Shown here one piece after another: positions 37,997 to 46,861 of a stretch of DNA of 47,960 nucleotides (positions are counted from its first letter, which is position 1; the number at the start of each line of letters is the position of its first letter). The position numbers and the translations under genes were made by a program. Location: contig CACFSG010000004.1 of the NCBI GenBank assembly GCA_902568875.1, forward strand, positions 22,501 to 70,460, given 5' to 3'. The DNA comes from an uncultured Pelagibacteraceae bacterium. Lineage in GTDB: Bacteria > Pseudomonadota > Alphaproteobacteria > Pelagibacterales > Pelagibacteraceae. Under the pieces are notes generated by a model. It made no database searches. It was given only the letters and a program-made list of their open reading frames with translations, and was not told where the DNA came from.

Positions 37997-38913
37997 ATTG
38001 GCTTACCAAAATAATAAAAGCAGGTGAAAAAATTAAAACTGCTATTCATAAAAGAGCATCAAAAGAAGATATAGCTAATAGTGATTGGACTTCTTGTTGC
38101 AAGGGTCCAATTTTAAAAAAAGATTTAGAGGATAATCTTTGGGTTTGTCCTGATTGCAATAAACACCATCGTATTAAACCAAATCAAAGATTTGATATTC
38201 TATTTGGAAAAAATAATTATGAAATATTTAAAACACCAATTCCAAAAGATGACCCATTAAATTGGACAGATTCAAAATCCTATAAAGATAGATTAAAAAT
38301 TGCTAGAAAAAAAACTGGTATGAATTGTGGAATGATGGTTGTAAGCGGATCAATAAATGATATTAAAATTACTGCTGTCGCCTCTGATTTTGATTTCTTG
38401 GGTGCATCAATGGCAGCTGCCGAAGGTGAAGCTTTTTTATATGGTATTCAACATGCCATAGAAAACCAAACACCTTTTTTATGCTTTAGTTCAGGTGGAG
38501 GAATGAGAATGATGGAAAGTTTAATTTCTTTATCACAAATGACCAGAACAACACTTGCTGTAAATGAACTAAAAAAAAATAATCTTCCTTATCTAGTATG
38601 TATAACAGATCCAACTGCAGGCGGAATAACAGCAAGCTATGCTATGCTCGGAGATATTCATCTTGGAGAACCAAACGCTCTTTTAGCCTTTGCGGGTGCG
38701 AGGGTGATACAAGGAACAGTTAAAGAAGAATTGCCAGAAGGATTTCAACGAGTTGAAAAAAACCGTGCATTTGTAGATTTAATTGTTGAAAGAAAAGATC
38801 TTTCTGAAAAAATTGGAACTTTATTATCGATATTGTTAAAGAAAAATTCTGCTATAAGCACTGAAGAATATGAAACTACAAAAGATAGTCAGTCGCTTTC
38901 TAACATTGCATAA
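37993..38913 (+). CDS. accD: acetyl-CoA carboxylase carboxyltransferase subunit beta
   Basis: AccD pairs with AccA (15587-16684). The 306-residue protein has the crotonase-like core: DFDFLGASMAAAEGE, SSGGGMRMMESLISL, ITDPTAGGITASYAMLGD and AGARVIQGTV. The N-terminal zinc ribbon normally has two C-x2-C pairs; the second is present (CPDC, 52-55) but the first appears as adjacent Cys35-Cys36 with two residues missing, so zinc binding may be altered. It overlaps trpA by 4 nt and folC by 44 nt. Confidence 0.93.
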   Translation: MNWLTKIIKAGEKIKTAIHKRASKEDIANSDWTSCCKGPILKKDLEDNLWVCPDCNKHHRIKPNQRFDILFGKNNYEIFKTPIPKDDPLNWTDSKSYKDRLKIARKKTGMNCGMMVVSGSINDIKITAVASDFDFLGASMAAAEGEAFLYGIQHAIENQTPFLCFSSGGGMRMMESLISLSQMTRTTLAVNELKKNNLPYLVCITDPTAGGITASYAMLGDIHLGEPNALLAFAGARVIQGTVKEELPEGFQRVEKNRAFVDLIVERKDLSEKIGTLLSILLKKNSAISTEEYETTKDSQSLSNIA

Positions 38914-40135
38914 AAAAGAAATTGATCTAAGTCTAGATCGAATTAATCAACTTTGTAAAAAACTTGGAAACCCACAAGATAAGGTAAAAGCGATAAGTGT
39001 TGTTGGTACAAATGGTAAAAACTCAACCATTCAAGCTTGTTTTTCGATTTTAAAAGAAGCAAATATTAAATGTAATGTTTACACTAGTCCTCACATTCAA
39101 AAAATAAATGAAAGATTTGTTTTTAATAATGAACAATTAAAAGATGATGAACTAGCTGATCTTTTCGAGGAAGTTGAAGAAATTAATAATAATCAACCAA
39201 TAACATTTTTCGAAATCCTAACAGCTTGTTATTTTTTTAAAGCAGCTCAATATCCAGATAATATAAACTTATTAGAAAGTGGATTATTTCATCGATTTGA
39301 TGCAACAAATATCCTTAAAAAAAACTTAGCAAGTATAGTCACTTCTATTTCAAAAGATCACCTAGATTGGCTTCCAAAAAATCAACAAACAATAGATAAA
39401 ATTATTTTTGAAAAGACTTCAGCTCTTTTAAATTCAAATATTATTGTAAGCAATCAAAGTAGTAAATCAACAATGGAAAATATTAAAAAAACTATTTCTC
39501 AAAACCAATCTAATAAATATTTTTTTAATGAGGATTTTACCTACTCAATGAGTGAGAATGATTTCTTTTATTATGAAGATAAACATGGTGGATTAAAATT
39601 ACCAAAACCTAATGTTCTTGGTCAATTTCAACTAGAAAATATTTCAACCGCTATAGCTACATTAAGAAATTTAGATTTAGATATTAAAGATGATCATATA
39701 AAAAATGGAATTCAAAAAATTTCAAACATTGCAAGACTTCAAGAAATTAATTCAGGTAAATTAAAAAAATTAGTTAAGGATAATTTATTTTTAATATCAG
39801 GAGATCACAATGAAGATGGTGCAAGAGTACTAAATGAATATCTTAAAAGTCTAGATTGCAAAAAACACATTATAATTGGAATGATGGCAAATAAAGATCA
39901 TGAAAAATATATTAGTTATTTTAAAAATATTTCATCAATAACAACCGTAGATATACCAAATCAACCAAATGCAATTAGTGGTAAAAAATTAAAAGAAAAA
40001 TTTAAAGACGTACCAAATGTCAGATATCAAGAAAGTATTGAGCAAGCTATTAAATCAATACCCTTAAATAATGGAGATTTGTTATTAATTACTGGGTCCT
40101 TATATCTTTGTTCTGAAGTTTTAAATTTAAATTAG
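38870..40135 (+). CDS. folC: folylpolyglutamate synthase / dihydrofolate synthase
   Basis: FolC adds glutamate to dihydropteroate and folates. The 421-residue Mur-ligase-like protein has LDRINQLCKKLGNP, the P-loop GTNGKNST (usual GTNGKGS), YTSPHIQKINERF and ITSISKDHLDWL. The ATG at 38870 lies inside accD (44-nt overlap) and gives the expected N-terminus before FLTLHKKEID. It is the last gene of the 14-gene run and meets trxA tail-to-tail (4-nt overlap). Confidence 0.93.
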   Translation: MKLQKIVSRFLTLHKKEIDLSLDRINQLCKKLGNPQDKVKAISVVGTNGKNSTIQACFSILKEANIKCNVYTSPHIQKINERFVFNNEQLKDDELADLFEEVEEINNNQPITFFEILTACYFFKAAQYPDNINLLESGLFHRFDATNILKKNLASIVTSISKDHLDWLPKNQQTIDKIIFEKTSALLNSNIIVSNQSSKSTMENIKKTISQNQSNKYFFNEDFTYSMSENDFFYYEDKHGGLKLPKPNVLGQFQLENISTAIATLRNLDLDIKDDHIKNGIQKISNIARLQEINSGKLKKLVKDNLFLISGDHNEDGARVLNEYLKSLDCKKHIIIGMMANKDHEKYISYFKNISSITTVDIPNQPNAISGKKLKEKFKDVPNVRYQESIEQAIKSIPLNNGDLLLITGSLYLCSEVLNLN

Positions 40136-40449
40136 ATATTTTTTTCTAAAAATTCTTTCATATGGCTTTCTGGAACACCACCAACTTTTCTATCTACTTC
40201 TACTCCTTTTTTGTAAATAATTACTGTTGGCACACCTCTAATTCCTGCTGCACTTCCGGTATTAATTCCACCATCTTCAATATCTGCATAATAAAAACCT
40301 GCTTTATCTTTATATTCATCAGCTAGTTTATCCATAATCGGTTTAAGAGTTTTGCATGGTCCACACCAAGCTGCACTGAATTGAATTACTGAGACATCTT
40401 CATTCTTAATTTTACTGTCAAAATCTTCGTCTTTAAAATCTATAAGCAT
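40132..40449 (-). CDS. trxA: thioredoxin
   Basis: This is a cytosolic thioredoxin of 105 residues with active site WCGPC (about residues 28-32) and the cis-proline segment GVPTVIIYKKG. Length and motifs are standard. It lies opposite folC, as in many alphaproteobacteria, 34 nt after the ExoI-like gene, and may be the last gene of that minus-strand run. Confidence 0.96.
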   Translation of the reverse strand: MLIDFKDEDFDSKIKNEDVSVIQFSAAWCGPCKTLKPIMDKLADEYKDKAGFYYADIEDGGINTGSAAGIRGVPTVIIYKKGVEVDRKVGGVPESHMKEFLEKNI

Positions 40450-40483
40450 AAAACCTTTCTATTAAGAAGTTTTCTAAAGTCAA

Positions 40484-41941
40484 CTAGGCAATTTCATATT
40501 TTTTTTCGATAGACATAATAAATTCATTAATTTCTTCCAATTTTTTTAATTCTACCTCATCATCTCTATTATCTGCCTGGTTTCTAAGTGTGTCAATTTC
40601 AGTATAAGCCATTCCAACTGTCTGCCATTTCTCTTTATTTTTACTTAATATTCTTCTAGCAATTTCACTTTTAATATTTTTATATAAATCAGGTGGTAAA
40701 ATTTGTGGAGCCTCCTGATAAATTATTTTTTGTCCAAGCCAACTACATCTTTTATCCTGAAATTTATCTAATAATCTTAACTTATCTTCCCATGAAGAAC
40801 TATGCCATGTTTTAAATAATGCTGTATCTTTATTAGGTATAAATTTATCATATAAAGTTTCCTCTGGTAATTTATCTTCCTGTGATTTACTTTGTTCTTT
40901 TTCTTCTTCTTTTTCTCTATAAATTGTTTGAATGTTTTGGCAAAACTTTTCACTTTCTCTAACCATTTTTGCTCTTTTTTGTATTATTTCTAAATCAAGA
41001 TTAGCGTAAGGGTTTTCTTTAGGATATTTAAATTTCAATGCACATTGTTTATCTAAAATTACTGGAGCTTTGTTAATTTTTAATACTCTAATTATTTTAG
41101 GTTTAGTTTGATCTAAAACGGATTTTAATTCATTAATTGATAAATTTAACAAAGGCTCAGGATCTCTTCTCAAATCAAATACAAATCTATCATTTGATTT
41201 TTTTGGATGTAAATGGGAATTATGATTTGGATGCATGTTGCAAATAAGATAAGGATATTCTACTCCTTTTATATTTTCAGTAATTGAGTATATTCCCTCA
41301 TTCTTTAAAAGAGTTTCACAACCAGCTTTTGTTGAAGTTATTAAAAATTTTTCCCAATTTTCTTTATGATTGTTTTTTATAATTCTAAGAATTTTTAAAC
41401 TTGTATAGGCATCATGATAAGCTGTATGTTGTTGAGAAGTATCAAATCCATGCATTGTTGCTAGAGCTGGCAAAGCAAAAGAAGGGTTGCCTTTTTCTGT
41501 TAATCCTGTTTTTAAGGTTTTAGGATCTAAAAATTGAGCAGCTCTTGCTATGTTTATACCGTCATGTTCACTATTTGGTGAAGAGTGGGTAATATAAGGA
41601 TAACGGTTCCCTTTAAAAAAGTTAAAATGAAACATTTTTCGATCAAAGTTAAGATTATTCCAACCTATGAACATACATGGAGCAGCTTTTGAAAAAAAAT
41701 TTTCAACTGCTCCTAAAAAATCATAATGTGAATAATTGCCTTTAGTAAGTAAATCAATGCTTGTTGAATTTACAAGTAATGCCTTAGCACTTGGAACCTC
41801 TCCTTCTGGCATTCTGCCTCTAATATTTAATTTTCCTAATTCATTAAGATTTTTATCAACTACAACTGCTCCCACTTCAATAATAGATCCCCAAATAGTG
41901 CTGTTGGTTGTTTCTGTATCGTAGATTACTATTTTATCCAT
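40484..41941 (-). CDS. sbcB: exodeoxyribonuclease I (DEDDh family)
   Basis: This is a predicted 3'-5' single-strand DNA exonuclease. The 485-residue protein has the three Exo motifs: YDTETT (about residues 8-13), NNLNFDRKMF (about 96-105) and HDAYTSL with the upstream His of the DEDDh type (about 178-186). The remaining SH3-like and helical C-terminal parts give the family length (E. coli 475). It follows the MGME1-like gene by 18 nt. Activity in recombination or mismatch repair is inferred from the family. Confidence 0.9.
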   Translation of the reverse strand: MDKIVIYDTETTNSTIWGSIIEVGAVVVDKNLNELGKLNIRGRMPEGEVPSAKALLVNSTSIDLLTKGNYSHYDFLGAVENFFSKAAPCMFIGWNNLNFDRKMFHFNFFKGNRYPYITHSSPNSEHDGINIARAAQFLDPKTLKTGLTEKGNPSFALPALATMHGFDTSQQHTAYHDAYTSLKILRIIKNNHKENWEKFLITSTKAGCETLLKNEGIYSITENIKGVEYPYLICNMHPNHNSHLHPKKSNDRFVFDLRRDPEPLLNLSINELKSVLDQTKPKIIRVLKINKAPVILDKQCALKFKYPKENPYANLDLEIIQKRAKMVRESEKFCQNIQTIYREKEEEKEQSKSQEDKLPEETLYDKFIPNKDTALFKTWHSSSWEDKLRLLDKFQDKRCSWLGQKIIYQEAPQILPPDLYKNIKSEIARRILSKNKEKWQTVGMAYTEIDTLRNQADNRDDEVELKKLEEINEFIMSIEKKYEIA

Positions 41942-41959
41942 TATTTTCTATATAAGTAC

Positions 41960-42646
41960 TTAATTTAAATTTGAAAGCTCATTAAATTTTTTTAGTCTTC
42001 CTAAAAACAAGTTTTGATAAATAACTAAATCATGACCTTGAATTTTAAATTCTTGGAATAAATTATCTACTGTGCAAACAAGAATTACACAAGAAGTGAT
42101 ATTTGAGTTGTACACAATATTATGAGCTAGTGAATAAGCACTAGTCTGAAGCAACCAAGAGTCTATATATTCTATTTTTTTTGGTTTATTGCTTTGTTTA
42201 AAATCAATTATTGTCTCTTTTCCCTCGTAAACTCCGACACAATCAGCAGTACCTGCATATTTTTCTGGATAGTAAAGAGTACATTCAGTTCCCCATATTT
42301 CTTCTAATCTATTTGTTAATCCTTTATCAATTATCTCTTTGGCCATCTTTTTATATTGCTCATTATCATCAAAAAAACTTAAATTCTCTCTACCTAAAAG
42401 ATAAGACTCCAAATAATTGTGCATTTGTGAACCTCTGCTACTAGCTGCTTTTGTGATTGCTTCAGCTTCTTTTTCACCAGTTCTTTCACGCCAATTTGCA
42501 AGTGCTGCCTTATCTTCCTCAGATTTAGTAGCATCAAGAATTGAGGTAACGCTAGGTAATTTTGTTTCTCCTAATAAATATCTTCTAACTCCATCTACGG
42601 TTGCTCTTGAAGATGTTGGATAATCATATTTTTTATTCCATTTCAT
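41960..42646 (-). CDS. PD-(D/E)XK exonuclease, MGME1/RecB-like
   Basis: The 228-residue protein has an N-terminal segment LPSVTSIL, a helix with RGSQMHNYLE carrying the RecB-type His, then GTADCVGVYEGKETIIDFKQ in which Asp and D-x-K form a PD-(D/E)XK site. The nearest described group is the single-strand exonucleases related to mitochondrial MGME1, common in marine bacteria and phages. It lies between the zinc-finger gene (5-nt gap) and ExoI (18-nt gap), so it probably acts with ExoI on single-strand DNA ends. Confidence 0.78.
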   Translation of the reverse strand: MKWNKKYDYPTSSRATVDGVRRYLLGETKLPSVTSILDATKSEEDKAALANWRERTGEKEAEAITKAASSRGSQMHNYLESYLLGRENLSFFDDNEQYKKMAKEIIDKGLTNRLEEIWGTECTLYYPEKYAGTADCVGVYEGKETIIDFKQSNKPKKIEYIDSWLLQTSAYSLAHNIVYNSNITSCVILVCTVDNLFQEFKIQGHDLVIYQNLFLGRLKKFNELSNLN

Positions 42647-42651
42647 AATTT

Positions 42652-44022
42652 TTATATTAAATGTTGAACTAATCGTCTTATATCTAGATTTGATTGGGTC
42701 AAATCTTTTATTTCAGGTAATTTATAGATTTCTTTACCATAAAATTTTTTTTTTATATTCCATTCAAATAATTTACCATTTTTATTAATCAAGAAAGCAT
42801 GATTAATTTTATTGGTATCATACAGTTGACTTAAATTTTTTAAAATTTTTTCTTTAACATGATTCCATTTGAGGCTTTTATGATCAATTTCTGAATATGA
42901 AAATTCAAGCATAGCAAGTACTTTTTTGCTTTTTTCATTTAATAAAAATGCATCAAAAGAAGTTAGTTTTCCAAGTCCCGTTTCTCTTTCGTCTATTATC
43001 ATCATACCTGCTTTATTCATAAACTTTTTCTGTGCCAGTTCCCACATTTTTGCATGTCTTGCGTACGCTGATCGACATAGATCACTATGAAATTTAGCTC
43101 TTGTAAATTTTTGACTTGTAAAAAATTTTTTACATCGATTATTTAAACATACATTTATTTTTGTTTTAGTTTTTATAAAATGTGCAAAACTTGCCCAAAT
43201 AAAACTTAATAAATCTTTATATCCTGATTTTATATCTATCCATCTTTGATCTCGTGATCTAAACTCACCAGACTCTTCGGTCTCAGTTATATATGTATCT
43301 GTAGTTTGCCTTAATCTTTCATTCAATACTTGGAATAATACTCTTGCAAATAATTGTTCGTATATTTCCTCAACTAAAAAATTTCCTGACGGTGAAATCA
43401 TATCATGAAAGTCAATAAATACTTCAATATTTGATTTTAGATTATTTGTTTCAATGCTTGAATATGTATTATCTCTATAAAAACAATCGCTAAATTCTTT
43501 TTTACTTTGTATAAAAATTTTTTTTAACTCTTCTATATTTTCGTTTTGATAATTGTAATATGTCTTAATCAATGAATTCATTAAAGATATTTCATATCTC
43601 CAAAAACTTAAAGTCTCTAAATGATATTTATCAGCTAATAATTTTTGTTCCATGGGTTGATTAACTAGCAGTCCATATCTATTAATAAAATTGTAAATAT
43701 CGAACGATGAAATTTTACCGTTTTCATCACTTAAATTTAAAAATTTAAAAAAAATATCCTCTGATACTTCTTTTTTAGGTTCATCAATAATTATTTCACC
43801 AGATGGACCAGTTCCTGTTTTAAGTTTAAATACCTCAAATTCACCAACTACTATTTCTTGCTCCTGTTCTTTTAAAGGATCATGTTCTTTAGGATTAGTT
43901 TTTACTTCTTTCCAGGCTTTATAAAATCCTGAAAAATTTTTTGATAAATTACTAGCTCCTTTATTGATCTTTAAAAGTCGATATCGCTGATAGATTTTAT
44001 TTGTAAATTTATTCATTGACAC
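42652..44022 (-). CDS. unrecognised protein with CGNR-like zinc finger
   Basis: I do not recognise this 456-residue protein. Visible parts: a charged N-terminus with EQEQEIVVGEFEVFKL; a central helical region; a zinc-finger-like segment CLNNRCKKFFTSQKFTRAKF followed by a third Cys (SDLC) and SAYARH, resembling the CGNR finger; and a C-terminal alpha/beta part with DAFLL and MLEFSYSEID that could be a weak nuclease-like fold, though no clear D-x-K is present. It is the first gene of the run leading to two exonucleases and trxA, and is divergent from the tandem small genes. DNA binding is a reasonable guess. Confidence 0.7.
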   Translation of the reverse strand: MSMNKFTNKIYQRYRLLKINKGASNLSKNFSGFYKAWKEVKTNPKEHDPLKEQEQEIVVGEFEVFKLKTGTGPSGEIIIDEPKKEVSEDIFFKFLNLSDENGKISSFDIYNFINRYGLLVNQPMEQKLLADKYHLETLSFWRYEISLMNSLIKTYYNYQNENIEELKKIFIQSKKEFSDCFYRDNTYSSIETNNLKSNIEVFIDFHDMISPSGNFLVEEIYEQLFARVLFQVLNERLRQTTDTYITETEESGEFRSRDQRWIDIKSGYKDLLSFIWASFAHFIKTKTKINVCLNNRCKKFFTSQKFTRAKFHSDLCRSAYARHAKMWELAQKKFMNKAGMMIIDERETGLGKLTSFDAFLLNEKSKKVLAMLEFSYSEIDHKSLKWNHVKEKILKNLSQLYDTNKINHAFLINKNGKLFEWNIKKKFYGKEIYKLPEIKDLTQSNLDIRRLVQHLI

Positions 44023-44105
44023 CCTTGAAATAATACGCTATTGTTCTCATATAAAGAATATTGTATTTATAGAGCATTTTATCTAATAAATCAATAGATA
44101 CTATT

Positions 44106-44366
44106 ATGAAGGATAAACTAGTAAAAATGATACAAAAAAATAAAGAAAATCAACGATTTTCTGACTGTTACCTTCAAACAGTAAATCCCTGGGCTATATC
44201 TGAGAAGTTGTTAAAGGACAACCCGGATATGCCTTTAAGGGTAGCTAAAGCAATGACATTTTCCATAATATCTAACGAGTATACTAGACTCGTTATAGAT
44301 GAAGAACACCAGGAACAGCAGCAAAATACTGATGCAATTTTTGATATTAAAGAAATAAGCGGATAA
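44106..44366 (+). CDS. small unknown protein, copy 1 of tandem paralogs
   Basis: The 86-residue protein is predicted mostly helical. Residues 19-67 align without gaps to residues 15-63 of the next gene, with 15 of 49 identical, sharing S-D at the start, V-x-P, N-P, VA-x-A and a closing LV-x-DEE. The C-terminal tail is Gln/Glu rich. I do not recognise the family. It is the first gene of a plus-strand run with its paralog (12-nt gap) and rmuC. Confidence 0.72.
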   Translation: MKDKLVKMIQKNKENQRFSDCYLQTVNPWAISEKLLKDNPDMPLRVAKAMTFSIISNEYTRLVIDEEHQEQQQNTDAIFDIKEISG

Positions 44367-44378
44367 ATGAAATAAATA

Positions 44379-44654
44379 ATGACAAAAATAGTGAAGTTTC
44401 CAAAGGATAAAATTGAGCATTCAGATCGTTTTTTTAGAAAAGTTGATCCAAAAGTAGTTACCCACTGCATCAGGATGTCCAACCCAAAATTATCAGCTAA
44501 AGTTGCCCATGCTATTGCATTAGCATTGGTTTATACAACTTATGTTGAGCTGGTTTTAGATGAGGAAAAAATACCTCAAGATATAATTGATAAAGTAAGA
44601 AATAATGATTTTCAGTCTTTTATTGATAATAGTCATGATAAAAGGTTAAATTAA
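44379..44654 (+). CDS. small unknown protein, copy 2 of tandem paralogs
   Basis: The 91-residue protein is a diverged copy of the previous gene (15 of 49 identical, no gaps, over residues 15-63). The shared core ends in YVELVLDEE; this copy has a different tail (IPQDIIDKVRNNDFQ). Both could form one helical bundle or a heterodimer. The stop is 3 nt before rmuC, so coexpression with rmuC is likely. Function unknown. Confidence 0.72.
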   Translation: MTKIVKFPKDKIEHSDRFFRKVDPKVVTHCIRMSNPKLSAKVAHAIALALVYTTYVELVLDEEKIPQDIIDKVRNNDFQSFIDNSHDKRLN

Positions 44655-44657
44655 ATT

Positions 44658-45845
44658 ATGGAAGCAATTTTAGGAACAATAGTAGGATTTGTAGCATTTG
44701 GAGTAATTTGGTTCTTTTTATTAAAGCCAAAAAATAACCAAGCACCAACTGATGAATTAAAATTAAAAGAAGAAGAGTTAAAAAAATCTCAAATAGATTT
44801 AGCTACAAGAGAGGCAGAGATAAAAGCTGCAGAGGATGCAAAAAAAGACTTAACAAAACAACTTGATGATAAAAAAAAAGAGGTAACTAATCTTTACAAA
44901 AAAGTTGATGGTATTGTTGAAGGAGTGGGTGAATATAAATCAATATCAGAAAAGGCACTTAATAAACACGATGTATTTGGAACAAAAGTTAAAAATTGGT
45001 TTGAAAAGCTTACAACAAATGTAACTTATCAGGGAAAATTTAATCAACAAATATTAGAGAATTTACTAGAAGGAGCAAACCTAGTAAGAAATAGAGATTT
45101 TTTTGCTCAAAAAAAACAAACTACATACGATATTGATGGCAATCAAGATAAGGATGTTATACCCGACATACTCTTAAAGTTTCCAGAAAGAAATTATATA
45201 ATTGATGCAAAAGTATCTTTGGCTGATTGGACAAAATATGTTGAAGCATTAAAATCAAATAAAGAAGAAGATAAAAAAATTGCAGATAAATATCTTAAAG
45301 ATCATATTGACTCTGTAAGAAAACATCTTTTTGGTCCTAAAGGTTTAGATAAAAAGAATTACAATAAACTATATGGAATAAATTCTTTAAAGCATGTTAT
45401 TGTTTTTTTCCCAGCAGACGAATTATATACAATCACTTTAAAAGGAGATGTATCTCTTCAAAATGATGCATTCAAAAAAGGATTTATTTTTTCATCTCCA
45501 AACAATTTAAACAATTTAATTGCTGTTTTTGAACAAATTAAAAGTGAAAAAAAACAAATTGAAAATATCAGCAAGATCATTACTTCTGCAAGTAAGATCT
45601 TTGACAAATATTCAGATGTTAAAACTGCAATTAAACAGGCTCTAGAGTCTTATAGGACTCACGGAAATAAGCTACAAACCATTGTTACAAAATCTTGGGG
45701 TACACAAGGATTAGAAAAACAAATTAAGAAACTTGAGGATGAACATGGTGTAATACCTGGTAAACAAATCCCCGAAATACCACCAGAGCAGGCTAATATT
45801 ACAGATGTTTCAGACCCTGAAGAAGATAAGGACAAATTAAATTAG
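44658..45845 (+). CDS. rmuC: DNA recombination protein RmuC
   Basis: RmuC family proteins limit inversions at short repeats and carry a restriction-endonuclease-like domain. The 395-residue protein has an N-terminal membrane helix (about residues 3-23), a long coiled coil (about 30-85), and the RmuC core with DVIPDILLKFPERNYIIDAKVSL, where D and D-A-K form the nuclease-like site. Length is typical. It follows the tandem small genes and precedes the restriction-like gene by 2 nt. Confidence 0.92.
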   Translation: MEAILGTIVGFVAFGVIWFFLLKPKNNQAPTDELKLKEEELKKSQIDLATREAEIKAAEDAKKDLTKQLDDKKKEVTNLYKKVDGIVEGVGEYKSISEKALNKHDVFGTKVKNWFEKLTTNVTYQGKFNQQILENLLEGANLVRNRDFFAQKKQTTYDIDGNQDKDVIPDILLKFPERNYIIDAKVSLADWTKYVEALKSNKEEDKKIADKYLKDHIDSVRKHLFGPKGLDKKNYNKLYGINSLKHVIVFFPADELYTITLKGDVSLQNDAFKKGFIFSSPNNLNNLIAVFEQIKSEKKQIENISKIITSASKIFDKYSDVKTAIKQALESYRTHGNKLQTIVTKSWGTQGLEKQIKKLEDEHGVIPGKQIPEIPPEQANITDVSDPEEDKDKLN

Positions 45846-45847
45846 TT

Positions 45848-46861
45848 TTGACTGAAATTAATAATCACTTAGATCCACTCAATATTCAAGATCTTGAAAA
45901 AAAATATATGGAAAAAATCTGGTCAGAGATAACTGCAGATGAATTTTCTTATACATTAAAAAAAATTAATGAAAAGATTAATGAAAATTTTATTGAATGG
46001 AAAAAAGACTTTAATATGAAAAATTTTTTTAACATTCCTTTTGAAAGAATTTGTAAATATTATATTCCAAAAAAATTAGCTAAATACCCTTGGACATCGC
46101 CAATTTCAAGCGATTTGGCATTTTACCCAAATGATAATGATTGTATTTTATGTATAGATGCAAAAACAATAAATTCAAATCCGAAAGCTAATATGGGAGA
46201 TGTAAATGATTTAATTGTAGGGCCTAACCAAGTATCTTTGTCTAGTGGTCCGACAGAAGAAGATATCAATATAAATAATAGTAATTTTTCTTTTGGGGGA
46301 ATTCGTTTTGATGGAAAAATACCATCAACTGACAAAAGCTTTGATCAAGATACTATTTTGCCAGTTCTTACATATACTTTAAAGTGTATATATTTTTCAG
46401 ATATAGATGAGAATATATTTAAATTAAAAAGATTATTTTTAACAAATATTCCTAATCCAATTGTTTATGAACATAATTGGAAGGGTGAGAGAAAACTTGA
46501 TAATCTTAAAACATACAAATACATAACTGATTACCCTCAATTTAAAAATAATAGTACCTACAAAAGAATTAAAAAAAATAAATTTTCTACTGACAATAAA
46601 ATAAAATTTACAAGAACCATTAAAGAAGATCAAAAAACTTTCTATTTGGATAAAAATTTAAAAAATCCATTACCAGGTTTAGAAGAATATAATTTAGCTT
46701 GGACAGAAGTTAGAAGAGGAACAGGATCAAAAGCAGACTATGGATATGAAATTCCCATCACAGCAGGATCTGGAAGATTGGTTATTAGACCTCAAAGAAT
46801 TGATAGTGATGGAAATGAATGGAGTGGTTTACTAGAAAAAGATTTAAGCAGCTCTTCTTAA
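45848..46861 (+). CDS. putative type II restriction endonuclease
   Basis: The 337-residue protein has no family that I can name with certainty. Residues 85-107 contain SSDLAFYPNDNDCILCIDAKT, in which Asp89 and Asp104-Ala-Lys106 fit a PD-(D/E)XK nuclease site. Facing it tail-to-tail with an 18-nt overlap is a cytosine-5 methyltransferase, the usual partner of a type II enzyme. The start is TTG at 45848; an ATG at residue 21 is an alternative. Recognition sequence cannot be read. Confidence 0.65.
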   Translation: MTEINNHLDPLNIQDLEKKYMEKIWSEITADEFSYTLKKINEKINENFIEWKKDFNMKNFFNIPFERICKYYIPKKLAKYPWTSPISSDLAFYPNDNDCILCIDAKTINSNPKANMGDVNDLIVGPNQVSLSSGPTEEDININNSNFSFGGIRFDGKIPSTDKSFDQDTILPVLTYTLKCIYFSDIDENIFKLKRLFLTNIPNPIVYEHNWKGERKLDNLKTYKYITDYPQFKNNSTYKRIKKNKFSTDNKIKFTRTIKEDQKTFYLDKNLKNPLPGLEEYNLAWTEVRRGTGSKADYGYEIPITAGSGRLVIRPQRIDSDGNEWSGLLEKDLSSSS

